Notes: generated by a model not told the origin, from the sequence alone. Shown: positions 33,658 to 42,586, counted from the first letter of the stretch. The stretch is 64,000 nucleotides of DNA from Aeromonas taiwanensis (GCF_000820165.1 NZ_CDDD01000100.1:1-64000); one strand, 5' to 3'. Program-made: numbers and translations.

Positions 33658-33681
33658 ATGGGCGATCGTCTGGGGCCGGGG

Positions 33682-35079
33682 TCAGGAGGTCGCGGCCTGC
33701 GTCCTCATCCGGGCAGGGGCATGGCGCTTGGGGGCGACGGGGAGCAGAGCCCGCCACTCCCGCCACAGCAGCCAGCACAGGGGCGGGGTCAGTAGCAGCA
33801 CGGTTGCGGGCTGGGCCACCAGGACGCCCTCGCGCCCCCACCAGAGGGGCAGCAGGAAGATGAGCGGCAGCAGCAGCACCGTCTTGGCCACCGAGAGGAC
33901 GAGGGCCTGCCGGGTGCGGGCCATGGACTGCAGCAGCACGATGCCGAACATGATGATCCCCTCCAGCGGAATGGCGCCAAGGTTGAGGGTCAGGCTGCTG
34001 ATGGCAGCCGCCAGCAGCTCGCCATCCTGATCGCCGGTGTAGAGCATGGCCACCTGGCGCGGCAGCAGCTGGATCAGCAGCCAGACCGCCAGACCGTAAA
34101 CGAGCGTGATCTTGAGCCCCATCTCCATCAGGAACTTCAGGTCGCGATGGCGTTTGGCGCCGGCCGCCTGGCTGACCAGGGGCTGGATGCCAAATGCCAG
34201 CCCCTGCAGGATGACGATGAAGACCGCCTCTGTGTAACCGGCCACGGTGAAACCCGCCAGATCCTTGACCGAGCCGTGCACCATCAGCTGGCTGTTGTGC
34301 AGCAGCAGCAGCAGACCCAGGTTGAACTGGGCGATGAGGCTGGGCAGCCCGGTGTACAGCAGGTTGGGCATGGCCGGCAAGCTGGGCACCAGCTGGCGCC
34401 ACTCCAGACGCAGCCTGGCATGGCGGGTGAAGAAGTAACCCAGACCGATGAGGCTGACCACCCCCTCGGAGAGGAGAGTCGCCTGGGCCGTGCCGGTCAG
34501 GCCCAGCCCCAGTCGGCCTACCATGATGTAGTTCAGGAGGATGTTGAGCACGGCCCCGCCGCTCACCAGCACCATGGCGAGACGGGGGCGGCCGTCGTTG
34601 CGCAGCAGGTAGGGCACCGCCAGATTGCTGGCCAGCAGCAGGGTGCCTCCCCCTATCCAGGTGAGGTAGTCGCTGGCCTGATGCCAGGTCTCGGTGCCGG
34701 GCTCCATCCCCAGGGCCAGCAGGATGTCAGGGTGCCAGTGGTGCAGCAGCAGGGGGGCCACTGTTCCCAGCAACAGCAGCAGCCAGAGCCCGTTGACCAG
34801 CGCCTGGCGTGCCAGAGCGAGGCTCCTGGCGCCCTGCTGGAAGGAGATGGCGGTCGCTGCCCCCATGGCGATCATGGCCGCGAGGCCGATCAGTACCATG
34901 ATGACCGGATAGACCAGGTTGATGCCGGCGAGGCCGGCAGCCCCCACGTAATGGCCGACGAAGATGCCGTCCACCAGGTAGTAGGCGCCGGAGACCAGCA
35001 TGGCCATGATGGAGGGGAGGGCATAGCCCCAGAAACGGCGGGTCATGGCCCGCTGGCGTCGAATGAAATAGGCAGACAT
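33682..35079 (-). CDS. MATE family multidrug efflux transporter
   Basis: The 465-residue protein has about twelve hydrophobic segments and the MATE layout: two six-helix halves with an N-terminal MTRRFWGYALPSIMAMLVSG and a LVDGIFVGHYVG segment after the first helix. It probably exports cationic compounds using a sodium or proton gradient; the substrate cannot be told. The VDGIFVG pattern is closer to the MepA-like subgroup than to NorM. The C-terminus ends in a basic, disordered tail. It lies 100 bases downstream of a LysR-type regulator on the same strand, a likely controller. Confidence 0.87.
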   Translation of the reverse strand: MSAYFIRRQRAMTRRFWGYALPSIMAMLVSGAYYLVDGIFVGHYVGAAGLAGINLVYPVIMVLIGLAAMIAMGAATAISFQQGARSLALARQALVNGLWLLLLLGTVAPLLLHHWHPDILLALGMEPGTETWHQASDYLTWIGGGTLLLASNLAVPYLLRNDGRPRLAMVLVSGGAVLNILLNYIMVGRLGLGLTGTAQATLLSEGVVSLIGLGYFFTRHARLRLEWRQLVPSLPAMPNLLYTGLPSLIAQFNLGLLLLLHNSQLMVHGSVKDLAGFTVAGYTEAVFIVILQGLAFGIQPLVSQAAGAKRHRDLKFLMEMGLKITLVYGLAVWLLIQLLPRQVAMLYTGDQDGELLAAAISSLTLNLGAIPLEGIIMFGIVLLQSMARTRQALVLSVAKTVLLLPLIFLLPLWWGREGVLVAQPATVLLLTPPLCWLLWREWRALLPVAPKRHAPARMRTQAATS

Positions 35080-35179
35080 CGCTGTGCTTCTTTGGATCGG
35101 GGATAGAAGTCACAGTGTAAATTCACGTCATTTTATTGATAATCGGCCATTTGGTTGATGAATTGATGAACACGATTCA

Positions 35180-36088
35180 TCAGTAATGCCTCTGATAGTG
35201 GGCCTTCAGCATGTCGATGAGGGCACGCAACCCTTGTCCCAGCTGGTGCCGACCGGGATAGAAGAGGTTGAAGCCGGCGAAGGTGGGGCTCCACTCATCC
35301 AGAACAGCGACCAGCCGACCCGTCGCCAGGGCCTCCTTTACCTCCCCCTCCTCGCAATAAGCCAGCCCGAGCCCCGCCTCTGCCGCCCCCAGATAGAGGG
35401 CCGGCGTGCTGGTGGTGAGGGGGCCCGCCACCTCTATCTCCAGCAATTCGCCGTTGGCGGCGAAGTCCCAGCGATAGTGATGATGGGGAGTGAGCCGATA
35501 GCCGATGCAGTCGTGCTGGCTCAGCTCCGAGGGGTGTCGGGGCGTGCCGCGCCTCGCCAGGTACGCGGGGGAGCCCACGACCAGATAACGCTGCGGGGGC
35601 CCGAGGGGCACGGCGATCATCTCCTGGGGCAGCAGATCCCCGTAGAAAAGGGCTGCGTCGAAACCGTCCTCGATGAGGCGGGGCATCAGCTCCTGCTCCA
35701 CCACCTCCACCTGCATGCGCGGGTAGCGCACCAGATAGTCGATGAGCACCGGGGTCAGTATCTCCTGAATGGCGGCCCGGGGGGCACAGATCTTCAGCTT
35801 GCCCACGGGCTCGCCTGCGTGGTGCTTCAGCTCGTCCAGGGCCTCCTCCAGCTGTCCCAGGGTCGGCAGCAACTGTGCCAGCAGGCGCTCGCCAGCTTCA
35901 GTCGGCACGACAGCCCGAGTGCTGCGATTGAGCAGTCGTACCGCCAGGCGGCTCTCCAGCCCCTTCAGGGAGTGGCTCAGGGCCGAGGCAGAGACCCCGA
36001 GTTCGAGGGCGGCCTTGCTGAAACTGCGATGGCGGGCGACGGCGGCAAATACCGCCAGTTCGGCAAGATCGGTGCGAGAGATGGTCAT
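35180..36088 (-). CDS. LysR family transcriptional regulator
   Basis: The 302-residue protein begins MTISRTDLAELAVFAAVARH and has the LysR helix-turn-helix (residues about 5-65, AALELGVSASALSHSLKGLE). A substrate-binding domain starts around residue 90 (GKLKICAPRAAIQEIL). The pattern fits the subgroup related to YafC/PgrR/DsdC-like regulators. The effector is unknown. The start at 36088 gives the standard length; the frame is open 38 codons more upstream without similarity. It is upstream of the MATE gene on the same strand and divergent from sdaC. Confidence 0.87.
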   Translation of the reverse strand: MTISRTDLAELAVFAAVARHRSFSKAALELGVSASALSHSLKGLESRLAVRLLNRSTRAVVPTEAGERLLAQLLPTLGQLEEALDELKHHAGEPVGKLKICAPRAAIQEILTPVLIDYLVRYPRMQVEVVEQELMPRLIEDGFDAALFYGDLLPQEMIAVPLGPPQRYLVVGSPAYLARRGTPRHPSELSQHDCIGYRLTPHHHYRWDFAANGELLEIEVAGPLTTSTPALYLGAAEAGLGLAYCEEGEVKEALATGRLVAVLDEWSPTFAGFNLFYPGRHQLGQGLRALIDMLKAHYQRHY

Positions 36089-36590
36089 GGTCGGCACGCA
36101 GGAAGAGGGCGAAAGGCAAGGGTACGTCAAGGGAGGACGGGAGACAATCGGCACGCAGGCAACGGGGTTTGTAATGGGTTTGTTGCTGTTTTCCGAGGGC
36201 AAGGAGATGCCAAGAACAGTTTATTTGTTAAAAAAAAATCGCAATATGGCGATTGCAATGTGATCTAACGCGATTGAAAGGCGACTGCAATCAAACTTTG
36301 GTTGATTAATTCAAAAAAACGCTGTGATTAATAGGGCCTTTTAACTAGAGTCTGCTCATCGGATGAGGCGACCGTTGTCAGCTTGTTAACGACGGAAGGC
36401 GCCGCCATCAGGTTCAGGATTTCATGCCGCAGTATGTTGCAATTCGGTTGTCGCGGGACGCGATGGCCCCATTGCCCTGGCGTGAGAGCACAACCACAGG
36501 GATGAACAGCAGCAGTTCCAGGGACGAGGAACCGGCCAGATGGCCAATAAGCAACGAGATTCCACTTTCCTTGATGACAGGAACACCCCT
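36089..36590. promoter_or_regulatory. lysR-sdaC divergent control region
   Basis: This 502-base gene-free region is AT-rich in its first half. Around 36239-36310 there are repeated GCGATTG / GCGACTGCAAT motifs, an inverted repeat ATCAA-ACTTTGG-TTGAT (36292-36308), and two TGTGA half-sites (36258 and 36324) whose partners fit CRP poorly. A 7-bp stem CCGTTGT/ACGACGG (36371-36395) lies in the probable sdaC leader. The sdaC ribosome-binding segment is ACAGGAAC. No regulator can be assigned with confidence. Confidence 0.4.
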
Positions 36591-37883
36591 ATGTCTGACA
36601 TGAACATTGCAGTTGAAGGCAGCTTAAGCAAAGCCTCCTCCCGTGGCATCAACAAGGCCGATGTGGTCTGGATGCTGGGTCTGTACGGTACCGCCATCGG
36701 TGCCGGTGTCCTCTTCCTGCCGATCAATGCCGGTGTAGGTGGCCTGTGGCCGCTGGTCGCCATGTTGATCCTGGCCCTGCCGCTGACCTTCTTCGCCCAC
36801 CGCGGCCTGACCCGCTTCGTGCTGTCCGGCTCCACCCGTGATGGCGACATCACCGAGGTGGTGGAAGAGCACTTCGGCAAGACCGCAGGCAAGTTCATCA
36901 CCCTGCTCTACTTCTTCGCCATCTACCCCATCCTGTTGATGTACTCGGTCGCCATCACCAACACCGTCGAGAGCCTGATGGTGCACCAGCTGGGCATGAC
37001 TGCTCCTCCCCGTGCCATCCTCTCCCTGGCGCTGATCCTGGGTCTGATGGCCATCGTCCGCCTCGGCGGTCAGGTCATCGTCAAGGCGATGAGCGTGCTG
37101 GTCTTCCCGTTCGTGCTGACCCTGATGGGCCTGGCGCTCTACCTGATCCCGCACTGGAACGGTGCCATCATCACCGAAGCACCGGCGCTGGGCGATGCCT
37201 TCAACGGCGACTTCCTCAAGACCCTGTGGCTGGCCATCCCGGTCATGGTGTTCTCCTTCAACCACTCCCCGATCATCTCCTCCTTCGCGGTGGACAACAA
37301 GGGTCGTTACGGTGAGAACGCCGAGAAGAAGTGCAGCAACATTCTGCTGGGCGCCCACGTCATGATGGTGATGACAGTGATGTTCTTCGTGTTCAGCTGC
37401 GTGCTGAGCCTCTCCCCGGCCGATCTGGCGGCCGCCAAGGAGCAGAACATCTCCATCCTCTCCTACCTGGCCAACCACTTCGACAACCCGGTGATCGCCA
37501 CCGTGGCGCCGCTGATTGCCATGGTTGCCATCAGCAAGTCCTTCCTGGGTCACTACCTGGGTGCGCAAGAAGGCATGAACGGCCTAATGGCCAAGTCCCT
37601 GCGCGAGAAGGGCAAGAACGTCGACGTCAAGCAACTGAACAAGGTGACCGCGATCTTCATGATCCTGACCACCTGGGCCGTGGCCACCATCAACCCGAGC
37701 ATCCTCGGCATGATTGAAGACCTGGGCGGCCCCATCATCGCGATGCTGCTGTTCCTGATGCCCATGTACGCCATCGCCAAGGTGCCGGCCATGCGCAAAT
37801 ATGCTGGCAACCTCAGCAACGGCTTCGTGACCCTCATCGGCCTCATCGCCATGTCCGGTATCCTCTACAAGCTGATTGCCTGA
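36591..37883 (+). CDS. sdaC: Serine/proton symporter SdaC
   Basis: SdaC imports L-serine with protons. The 430-residue protein (E. coli 429) belongs to the hydroxy/aromatic amino acid permease family, with eleven predicted membrane helices. It is near-identical to E. coli SdaC in long stretches such as [55 protein letters not shown] and [17 protein letters not shown]. TdcC is the other close relative but is less similar. An ATG at 36540 is also possible; 36591 fits the family length. The linked serine deaminase gene usual in E. coli is absent here. Confidence 0.93.
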   Translation: MSDMNIAVEGSLSKASSRGINKADVVWMLGLYGTAIGAGVLFLPINAGVGGLWPLVAMLILALPLTFFAHRGLTRFVLSGSTRDGDITEVVEEHFGKTAGKFITLLYFFAIYPILLMYSVAITNTVESLMVHQLGMTAPPRAILSLALILGLMAIVRLGGQVIVKAMSVLVFPFVLTLMGLALYLIPHWNGAIITEAPALGDAFNGDFLKTLWLAIPVMVFSFNHSPIISSFAVDNKGRYGENAEKKCSNILLGAHVMMVMTVMFFVFSCVLSLSPADLAAAKEQNISILSYLANHFDNPVIATVAPLIAMVAISKSFLGHYLGAQEGMNGLMAKSLREKGKNVDVKQLNKVTAIFMILTTWAVATINPSILGMIEDLGGPIIAMLLFLMPMYAIAKVPAMRKYAGNLSNGFVTLIGLIAMSGILYKLIA

Positions 37884-37909
37884 TAACGCCGGTCAATCCG
37901 TTGAATGAA

Positions 37910-37935
37910 AAAGCCGCCTCGCCAGAGGCGGCTTT
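37910..37935 (+). terminator. Terminator after sdaC
   Basis: AAAGCCGCCTC-GCCA-GAGGCGGCTTT is an 11-bp stem followed by GTTGTTT, a standard intrinsic terminator. Confidence 0.88.
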
Positions 37936-38018
37936 GTTGTTTGCGGCGCAGAGTGCTTAACAAAGGGGCGAGGGAGGCCTAACATGGCGGGATGTTTTTC
38001 TAGACAGGACAAAAGGAT

Positions 38019-39296
38019 ATGTCTGGGTTGAAAAAGGATCTCGGGCTCTGGCAGGGGATGGGGCTGCTCGCCACCTCATTGCTCGGCACCGGGATCTTCG
38101 TGGTGCCAGCGACGGCCGCCTCCCTGGCGGGCGGGGCGTCCCTCTGGGCCTGGTTGCTGCTGATTGCGCTGGTGCTGCCCATCGCCTTTACCTTCGCCCG
38201 CCTCGGCCGTCGTTATCCCCACGCGGGAGGCGCCCCCCATCTGATTGGCCTTGCCTTTGGCAACGGCGCCGAGCGCTTCTCCGCCTTCCTGTTTCTGGCG
38301 GTGCTGCCGGTGGGCCTGCCCGCCGCCCTCACCATCGCCGCCGGTTTCTGGCACGCCCTGTTCGACATGGGGGAGTGGACCCTGTGGGGCATCCAGCTGC
38401 TCACCCTGCTCGGGGTCTTCCTGCTGGGGCTGCGCGGGGCGCGCTCCTCCGGCAACCTGCAACTGCTGATCGCGCTCGCCATTTTGGGGCTCACCCTGCT
38501 CATCTGGTTCAAGGGGGATCTGAGCTGGCGCGACGCGGATCAGCCGTTGCCGACGGCGAGCGAGTGGCCCGCCATGGGCTCGGCCCTGGCGGTGATGTTC
38601 TGGTGTTTCGTGGGGCTCGAGGCCTTCGCCCACATGGGGGAGGAGTTCAAGCGGCCAGAGCGGGACTATCCGCTGGCCCTGCTGGGCGGCGTGCTGCTGG
38701 CGGGGCTCATCTACTGGGTGCACTCCCTGGTGGTGCTGAAATACGGTCTCTACGGGGACGAGGCGACCAATGCCACCGCCATCCCGGCCCTGCTCTCCCT
38801 GCTGTTCGGTCCCACCGCCAAGTGGCTGGTGGCGGTGCTCGGCTACCTCTCCTGCTTCGCCAGCATCAACATCTACCTGCAAGGCTTCGCCCGGCTTATC
38901 TGGAGCATGGCGCGGGAGGGCAAGCTGCCCGCCTCCCTGGCCCGGCTCTCGGCCCGGGGCGCCCCTCTCCATGCCCTTGCCTGGGTGCTCGCCATCTGTT
39001 TCGTCTCCATCACCCTGATCCTCTGGCTGCGGTTGCCCCTCGACGAACTCATCCGCTATGCCAACGGCAACTTCGTGCTGGTCTACCTGCTCTGCATGGC
39101 GGCGGGCTGGCGCCTGCTCGGCGGGGTCGGCAAGGGGCTGGCGGGGGTGAGCGCTATGCTCTGCCTTGCCGTGCTGGTGGCCCTCGCCTCCCAGGTGCTC
39201 TATGCGGTGGCGCTGAGCGCGGGGTATGGTCTCTTCTCCCTGTGGCGACGCAGACGCCGCCGCACGTTGGCTGGCGACGTCTGCGCCATCAAGTAA
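38019..39296 (+). CDS. yjeH: YjeH-type amino acid exporter (APC family)
   Basis: The 425-residue membrane protein matches E. coli YjeH (418 residues), an exporter of L-methionine and branched-chain amino acids. It starts MSGLKKDLGLWQGMGLLATSLLGTG (first 20 shown in part) and shares LLGTGIFVVPA, PVGLPAALTIAAGFW, VMFWCFVGLEAFAHM and SCFASINIYLQGFARLIWS. Roughly twelve membrane helices are visible, and a basic C-terminal tail (WRRRRRRTL) ends the chain. Its own terminator closes the unit. Symbol by similarity; substrate by family. Confidence 0.85.
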   Translation: MSGLKKDLGLWQGMGLLATSLLGTGIFVVPATAASLAGGASLWAWLLLIALVLPIAFTFARLGRRYPHAGGAPHLIGLAFGNGAERFSAFLFLAVLPVGLPAALTIAAGFWHALFDMGEWTLWGIQLLTLLGVFLLGLRGARSSGNLQLLIALAILGLTLLIWFKGDLSWRDADQPLPTASEWPAMGSALAVMFWCFVGLEAFAHMGEEFKRPERDYPLALLGGVLLAGLIYWVHSLVVLKYGLYGDEATNATAIPALLSLLFGPTAKWLVAVLGYLSCFASINIYLQGFARLIWSMAREGKLPASLARLSARGAPLHALAWVLAICFVSITLILWLRLPLDELIRYANGNFVLVYLLCMAAGWRLLGGVGKGLAGVSAMLCLAVLVALASQVLYAVALSAGYGLFSLWRRRRRRTLAGDVCAIK

Positions 39297-39303
39297 CCCC
39301 CGA

Positions 39304-39330
39304 AAAAAGCCCCGCACTGCGGGGCTTTTT
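39304..39330. terminator. Bidirectional terminator after yjeH
   Basis: GCCCCGC-ACT-GCGGGGC flanked by AAAAA and TTTTT is a bidirectional intrinsic terminator between yjeH and the convergent acetyltransferase gene. Confidence 0.9.
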
Positions 39331-39338
39331 GTTGCCGT

Positions 39339-39878
39339 TCAGCGGCGGGCTGGCAGGTCGCTTCGCAAGATGGCGTAGTGGCGCAGGGAGATGAAACCGT
39401 CCCCCTTTCGTTCGCACTCCCGCGCCGTGCCCTCGTAGTGAAAGCCGGCCTGCTCCAGCAGGCGGGCGGAGGGGAGGTTGGGCTCCTCCACCACCGCCAG
39501 CAGCCGGTGCAGCGCTGTGGTGCGATAAGTGAGCGGCAGCCACAGTTGCAGCGCCGCGCTCATCACCCCCTTGCCCCAATGCTCGGGATAGAGCCAGTAG
39601 CCCAGCTCGGCCCGCCGGTGAGTGGGGTCGGCATCGTTGTAGCCAATGGCGCCGAGCGGCTCGCTGGTGCGCCGGTCGCGTACCAGGTGCCAGGCGCCAC
39701 GGCCGGTGCGGGTCAGCTCGGCATACCAATCCATCTGGACCTGGCAGGCCGTCAGGCTGTCGTAGCTGACGCCGTAGTAGGCGACGACCCGCGGATCGGA
39801 AAGGCCGCGGTAGATGTGGGGCAGGTCAGCGTCGGTGACGGGATCGAGCCGGATCTCGGGAAACATTGAGTCAGTCAT
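39339..39878 (-). CDS. GNAT family N-acetyltransferase (RimJ/RimL type)
   Basis: The 179-residue protein has the GNAT fold as seen in protein-N-terminal or small-molecule acetyltransferases. Recognisable parts are an N-terminal RLDPVTDADLPHIYRGLSD, the RAELGYWLYPEHWGKGVM stretch with the acetyl-CoA phosphate-binding Q/GxGxG/A-like WGKGVMSAAL, and the NLPSARLLEQAGFHYEGTARE C-terminal motif typical of the RimJ/RimL group. The substrate is unknown. It is on the minus strand downstream of the ABC-F gene, about 70 bases away. Confidence 0.82.
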   Translation of the reverse strand: MTDSMFPEIRLDPVTDADLPHIYRGLSDPRVVAYYGVSYDSLTACQVQMDWYAELTRTGRGAWHLVRDRRTSEPLGAIGYNDADPTHRRAELGYWLYPEHWGKGVMSAALQLWLPLTYRTTALHRLLAVVEEPNLPSARLLEQAGFHYEGTARECERKGDGFISLRHYAILRSDLPARR

Positions 39879-39950
39879 GATGGTTCCTTGCGGCCAGCCG
39901 TGGCTGGCCGCGTGAGTTGAGTGTTAAAGGATGGATGATGCTGGCTGGCG

Positions 39951-41684
39951 TCAGGCAAGGTCGAGTAGGTCGGCAAGGCGTGCCAGCTCGTCACGCCACT
40001 GCTGCTGCAGGCGCGGGGTCTGGTGCCTGGGCTTGCGGGCCAGATCGGCGGCGAGCAGGGCATCGAGTTCATACCAGCGCGCCAGCAGAGCCTCTTCGTC
40101 ATCCGTCGGGCCGGCCGGGGTCTGCCCCATGGCGGGGTCGGCCAGGCTTGCCTTGTCTGCTGCCGGCAAGGGCGGGTCGCCCAGCAGCTCGGCATAGGCC
40201 CGCTCGGCGCTGTGAGCCTCGTGGATGCGCCCGTCCCTGATCAGCCAGAAGCGGTTGCAGCTGCGCTCGATCAGCTCCCGATCGTGGGAGACCAGCAGCA
40301 CGCCCCCCGGGAAGGCGGCGATGGCCTCGGCCAGCTCCTCCTTGCCCGCCAGATCCAGGTGGTTGGTGGGCTCGTCGAGCCAGAGCATGTGGTGGCTGCC
40401 GAGGGACAGGGCGAGAAACAGCAGCCGTGCCCGCTCGCCGCCGCTCAAGGTGCGCACCTGCTGGCCGTGGCGGGCATAGGGGAAGCCCGCCCGGATCAGC
40501 GCCTGTCGCCTCGTCACCTCAGGCAGAGGGGCCAGGTGGTACAGCGCGTCGCTCAGGGTGGCGTCGTCAGCCAGCTGCTGCAGGGACTGATCGTAATAGG
40601 CGATGCTGGCGCCGGGGTGGCAGTACCAGCCCGCCTGCGGGCTCTGCGCAGCCCGCTCGCGCCAGCACTGGCGCAGCAGGGAGGACTTGCCGGTGCCGTT
40701 GGCACCGAGCAGGGCGACCCTGTCACCCGCCCGCAGCCAGAGCCCTTCGGCCCGCAGCAGCGGCGGCAATGCCGGTGCCGGCGCCACGTCGAGGGCCTCC
40801 AGCCGCAGCAGGGTGTCGGCAGGCAGGCTCAGCCCGCGCAGCTCGAGCCGCCAGGGGGCTAGCGCCGCGACCTGGCTCTGCTCCTCCTGCAGGCGGGCGA
40901 TGCGTTTTTCCATGGATTTGGCCTGGCGCACCAGCTTCTCGTTGTCATGCTCCCGCCCCCAGATGGCGAGGCGCTTGCTGCTGGCGCTCAGGCGGTCGAT
41001 CTCTTTTTGCTCGTCCGCCCGGCGCAGGCGGGTCTGCTCATCCTCGGCGGCCAGGGTCGCTCTGGCCTGGCTGCAGGGCAGGGCGAAACGGTGCAGCTGG
41101 CCATCTCGCAGGATCAGGGTCTGCTCGGTGACCCTGTCCAGCAGGCGAGCGTCGTGGGAGACCAGCACGAAGGCGCCGCGCCAGCCCAGCAGAAACTGCT
41201 CGAGCCAGAGCAGGGCGGGCAAGTCCAAGTGGTTGCTGGGCTCATCGAGCAGCAGCAGGTTGGGTTGACGCAGCAGAGCGCGCCCTATCTGCAGCCGGCT
41301 GTGCTGGCCGCCGCTCAGGGCACTGACCGGCAGCGCGGCCTGGGCTTCCAGCTGCAGCTCGGCCAGCAGCTTGTCCACCTGCCACTCGGCGGCGGGGTCG
41401 TTGCCCAGGGCATCCAGCAGCACGGCGCGGGTGCTGAGGGGGGAAAGCCTGGCGGGCAGTTGCTGGGCCACGAACTCGCAGCGGCAGGCAGCGGCCTGCA
41501 CGACCCGACCGGCCTGGGGCGTGCGCTCGCCCGCCAGCAGCGCCAGCAATGTGCTCTTGCCGCAGCCGTTGGCGCCAATCAGGCCGAGCCGGTCGCCTGC
41601 GCGGATGCCGAGTTCGAGGTGGTCAAATAACGGAAGGTGCCCCGCACTCATCTGCAGGGAATGGGTACTCATCAGGGTTGTCAT
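39951..41684 (-). CDS. ABC-F family ATPase (ribosome-associated type)
   Basis: The 577-residue protein has two ABC ATPase domains and no membrane segment, the ABC-F layout. Domain 1 has Walker A GANGCGKST (about 37-45), signature LSGGQ and Walker B LLLLDEPSNHLD; domain 2 has GANGTGKSS, LSGGERARL and LWLDEPTNHLD. The linker between them contains a charged helical stretch (RRADEQKEIDRLSASSKRL) as in proteins that reach into the ribosomal P or E site. ABC-F proteins rescue stalled or antibiotic-bound ribosomes. It is not clearly EttA, Uup, YheS or YbiT; the subfamily is open. A 28-codon leader ORF lies upstream, suggesting translation-dependent control. Confidence 0.85.
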   Translation of the reverse strand: MTTLMSTHSLQMSAGHLPLFDHLELGIRAGDRLGLIGANGCGKSTLLALLAGERTPQAGRVVQAAACRCEFVAQQLPARLSPLSTRAVLLDALGNDPAAEWQVDKLLAELQLEAQAALPVSALSGGQHSRLQIGRALLRQPNLLLLDEPSNHLDLPALLWLEQFLLGWRGAFVLVSHDARLLDRVTEQTLILRDGQLHRFALPCSQARATLAAEDEQTRLRRADEQKEIDRLSASSKRLAIWGREHDNEKLVRQAKSMEKRIARLQEEQSQVAALAPWRLELRGLSLPADTLLRLEALDVAPAPALPPLLRAEGLWLRAGDRVALLGANGTGKSSLLRQCWRERAAQSPQAGWYCHPGASIAYYDQSLQQLADDATLSDALYHLAPLPEVTRRQALIRAGFPYARHGQQVRTLSGGERARLLFLALSLGSHHMLWLDEPTNHLDLAGKEELAEAIAAFPGGVLLVSHDRELIERSCNRFWLIRDGRIHEAHSAERAYAELLGDPPLPAADKASLADPAMGQTPAGPTDDEEALLARWYELDALLAADLARKPRHQTPRLQQQWRDELARLADLLDLA

Positions 41685-41799
41685 GCTCTTGCTCTCTTAA
41701 ATCGCGGGATCGAAGATCCCTGTCATCAGGAGCGCTGGCGACAACGGCAGAGTCGAGAAAGGTCTCGGTATGGAAGGGAGTCGGCTTTGCTCGAACCCG
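41685..41799 (-). promoter_or_regulatory. ABC-F leader with alternative RNA stems
   Basis: Between the leader ORF stop and the ABC-F start, two competing pairings are visible. A local hairpin GGGATC-TTC-GATCCC occupies 41706-41720. A long-range pairing joins GCGGGTTCGA (41791-41800, directly at the leader stop codon) with TCGATCCCGC (41704-41713), with one mismatch. They share bases and cannot coexist. A ribosome held at the end of the leader ORF would cover the 5' arm. Confidence 0.5.
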
Positions 41800-41886
41800 C
41801 TATCGCAGCGCGATGGTATGCAGGCAAGAGCAGGCAAATGTGCCGAACAGGCGAGCCGAGAACATCGGACACGCTTGGATAACCAT
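41800..41886 (-). CDS. 28-codon leader peptide ORF before the ABC-F gene
   Basis: On the minus strand a perfect ribosome-binding site AAGGAGGT (41891-41898) stands five bases before an ATG at 41886. The frame encodes 28 residues, beginning MVIQACPMFSARLF and ending CLHTIALR, with a TAG stop. It lies about 32 bases after the start of transcription predicted from the promoter at 41925-41953. The strength of the site, its place and the competing stems downstream suggest a regulatory leader whose translation controls the ABC-F gene. The peptide is not one I recognise. Confidence 0.6.
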   Translation of the reverse strand: MVIQACPMFSARLFGTFACSCLHTIALR

Positions 41887-41924
41887 TTTTACCTCCTTGT
41901 GTTTCGTTATGGCACGGTGCGGCG

Positions 41925-41953
41925 ATTATAAGCGCATAAAAAATGAGCGTCTA
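41925..41953 (-). promoter_or_regulatory. Promoter of the ABC-F leader
   Basis: On the minus strand TAGACG (41948-41953) and TATAAT (41925-41930) are spaced by 17 bases, a good sigma-70 promoter (4/6 and 6/6 matches). Transcription should start near 41918. Confidence 0.75.
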
Positions 41954-41995
41954 TCCGTGGTATGGGGGGCTGTGGGCGCCGCATCGGAAGGCGCG

Positions 41996-42024
41996 GAAAA
42001 AAAACGCCCCGCTGGGCGGGGCGT
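41996..42024 (-). terminator. Terminator after pliI
   Basis: On the minus strand ACGCCCCGC-CCA-GCGGGGCGT is followed by seven or more T residues, a strong intrinsic terminator that isolates pliI from the ABC-F unit. Confidence 0.92.
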
Positions 42025-42037
42025 GGTGATGGGGGGA

Positions 42038-42475
42038 TCAGTCGTGAGGGGTCTTGAGGGCCTCTATCACATCGTCCTTGGGGGCCAGCCCCTCCACGTG
42101 GTTGAAGCTCTCCAGCCCCTCCCGGGGCTTGATGGTGAGTGCGTCGGCGCTCAGGTAGCTGCCGCTGCCGGCACTCTCGATCACGACGATGAGTTCGGGC
42201 TGCTTGTCGCCGTCGAGATCCAGCAGCTTGAGTTCCTTGATGCTGCCATCGCGGGGCAGCACCTTGCCGTCGATGAACTGATCCAGCGGGAACTGGGGGT
42301 TGGCGCCGGAGTAGAGGCGCACGTCGTAACTGCCGGTGGAGGCCGGCTCGCCGCGCCCCTCGCTGACGGTCACTACCTGGCCTGAGGGGAGCGTCAGCTG
42401 TTTGAAGAACCCGTCCGCCGCCTGGCTGGCGAGGGGCAGGGTGAGCAGGCCGAGTGTCATGAGCAAGGCTTTCAT
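42038..42475 (-). CDS. pliI: Periplasmic inhibitor of i-type lysozyme (PliI)
   Basis: PliI proteins bind invertebrate (i-type) lysozyme in the periplasm and protect the cell wall. The 145-residue precursor has a signal peptide (MKALLMTLGLLTLPLASQAA), and the mature part is beta-rich. The exposed loop SAGSGSY has Ser104 and Tyr107 (precursor numbering), the two residues known to insert into the lysozyme active site in the A. hydrophila protein. An acidic LDLDGDKQPELIVV segment precedes it. It is a single gene with its own terminator. Aeromonas meets such lysozymes in leeches, molluscs and other invertebrate hosts. Confidence 0.85.
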   Translation of the reverse strand: MKALLMTLGLLTLPLASQAADGFFKQLTLPSGQVVTVSEGRGEPASTGSYDVRLYSGANPQFPLDQFIDGKVLPRDGSIKELKLLDLDGDKQPELIVVIESAGSGSYLSADALTIKPREGLESFNHVEGLAPKDDVIEALKTPHD

Positions 42476-42586
42476 CGGTTTGACCCTTGTTACTGCGGTG
42501 GCGGCTGCCCGCCACCTGTGTCACTGTGCGGGCCGGCCGGGCAATCCCCGTCGGCCTGCGTCATCCGCCCCTCATCGGGGCCATCA

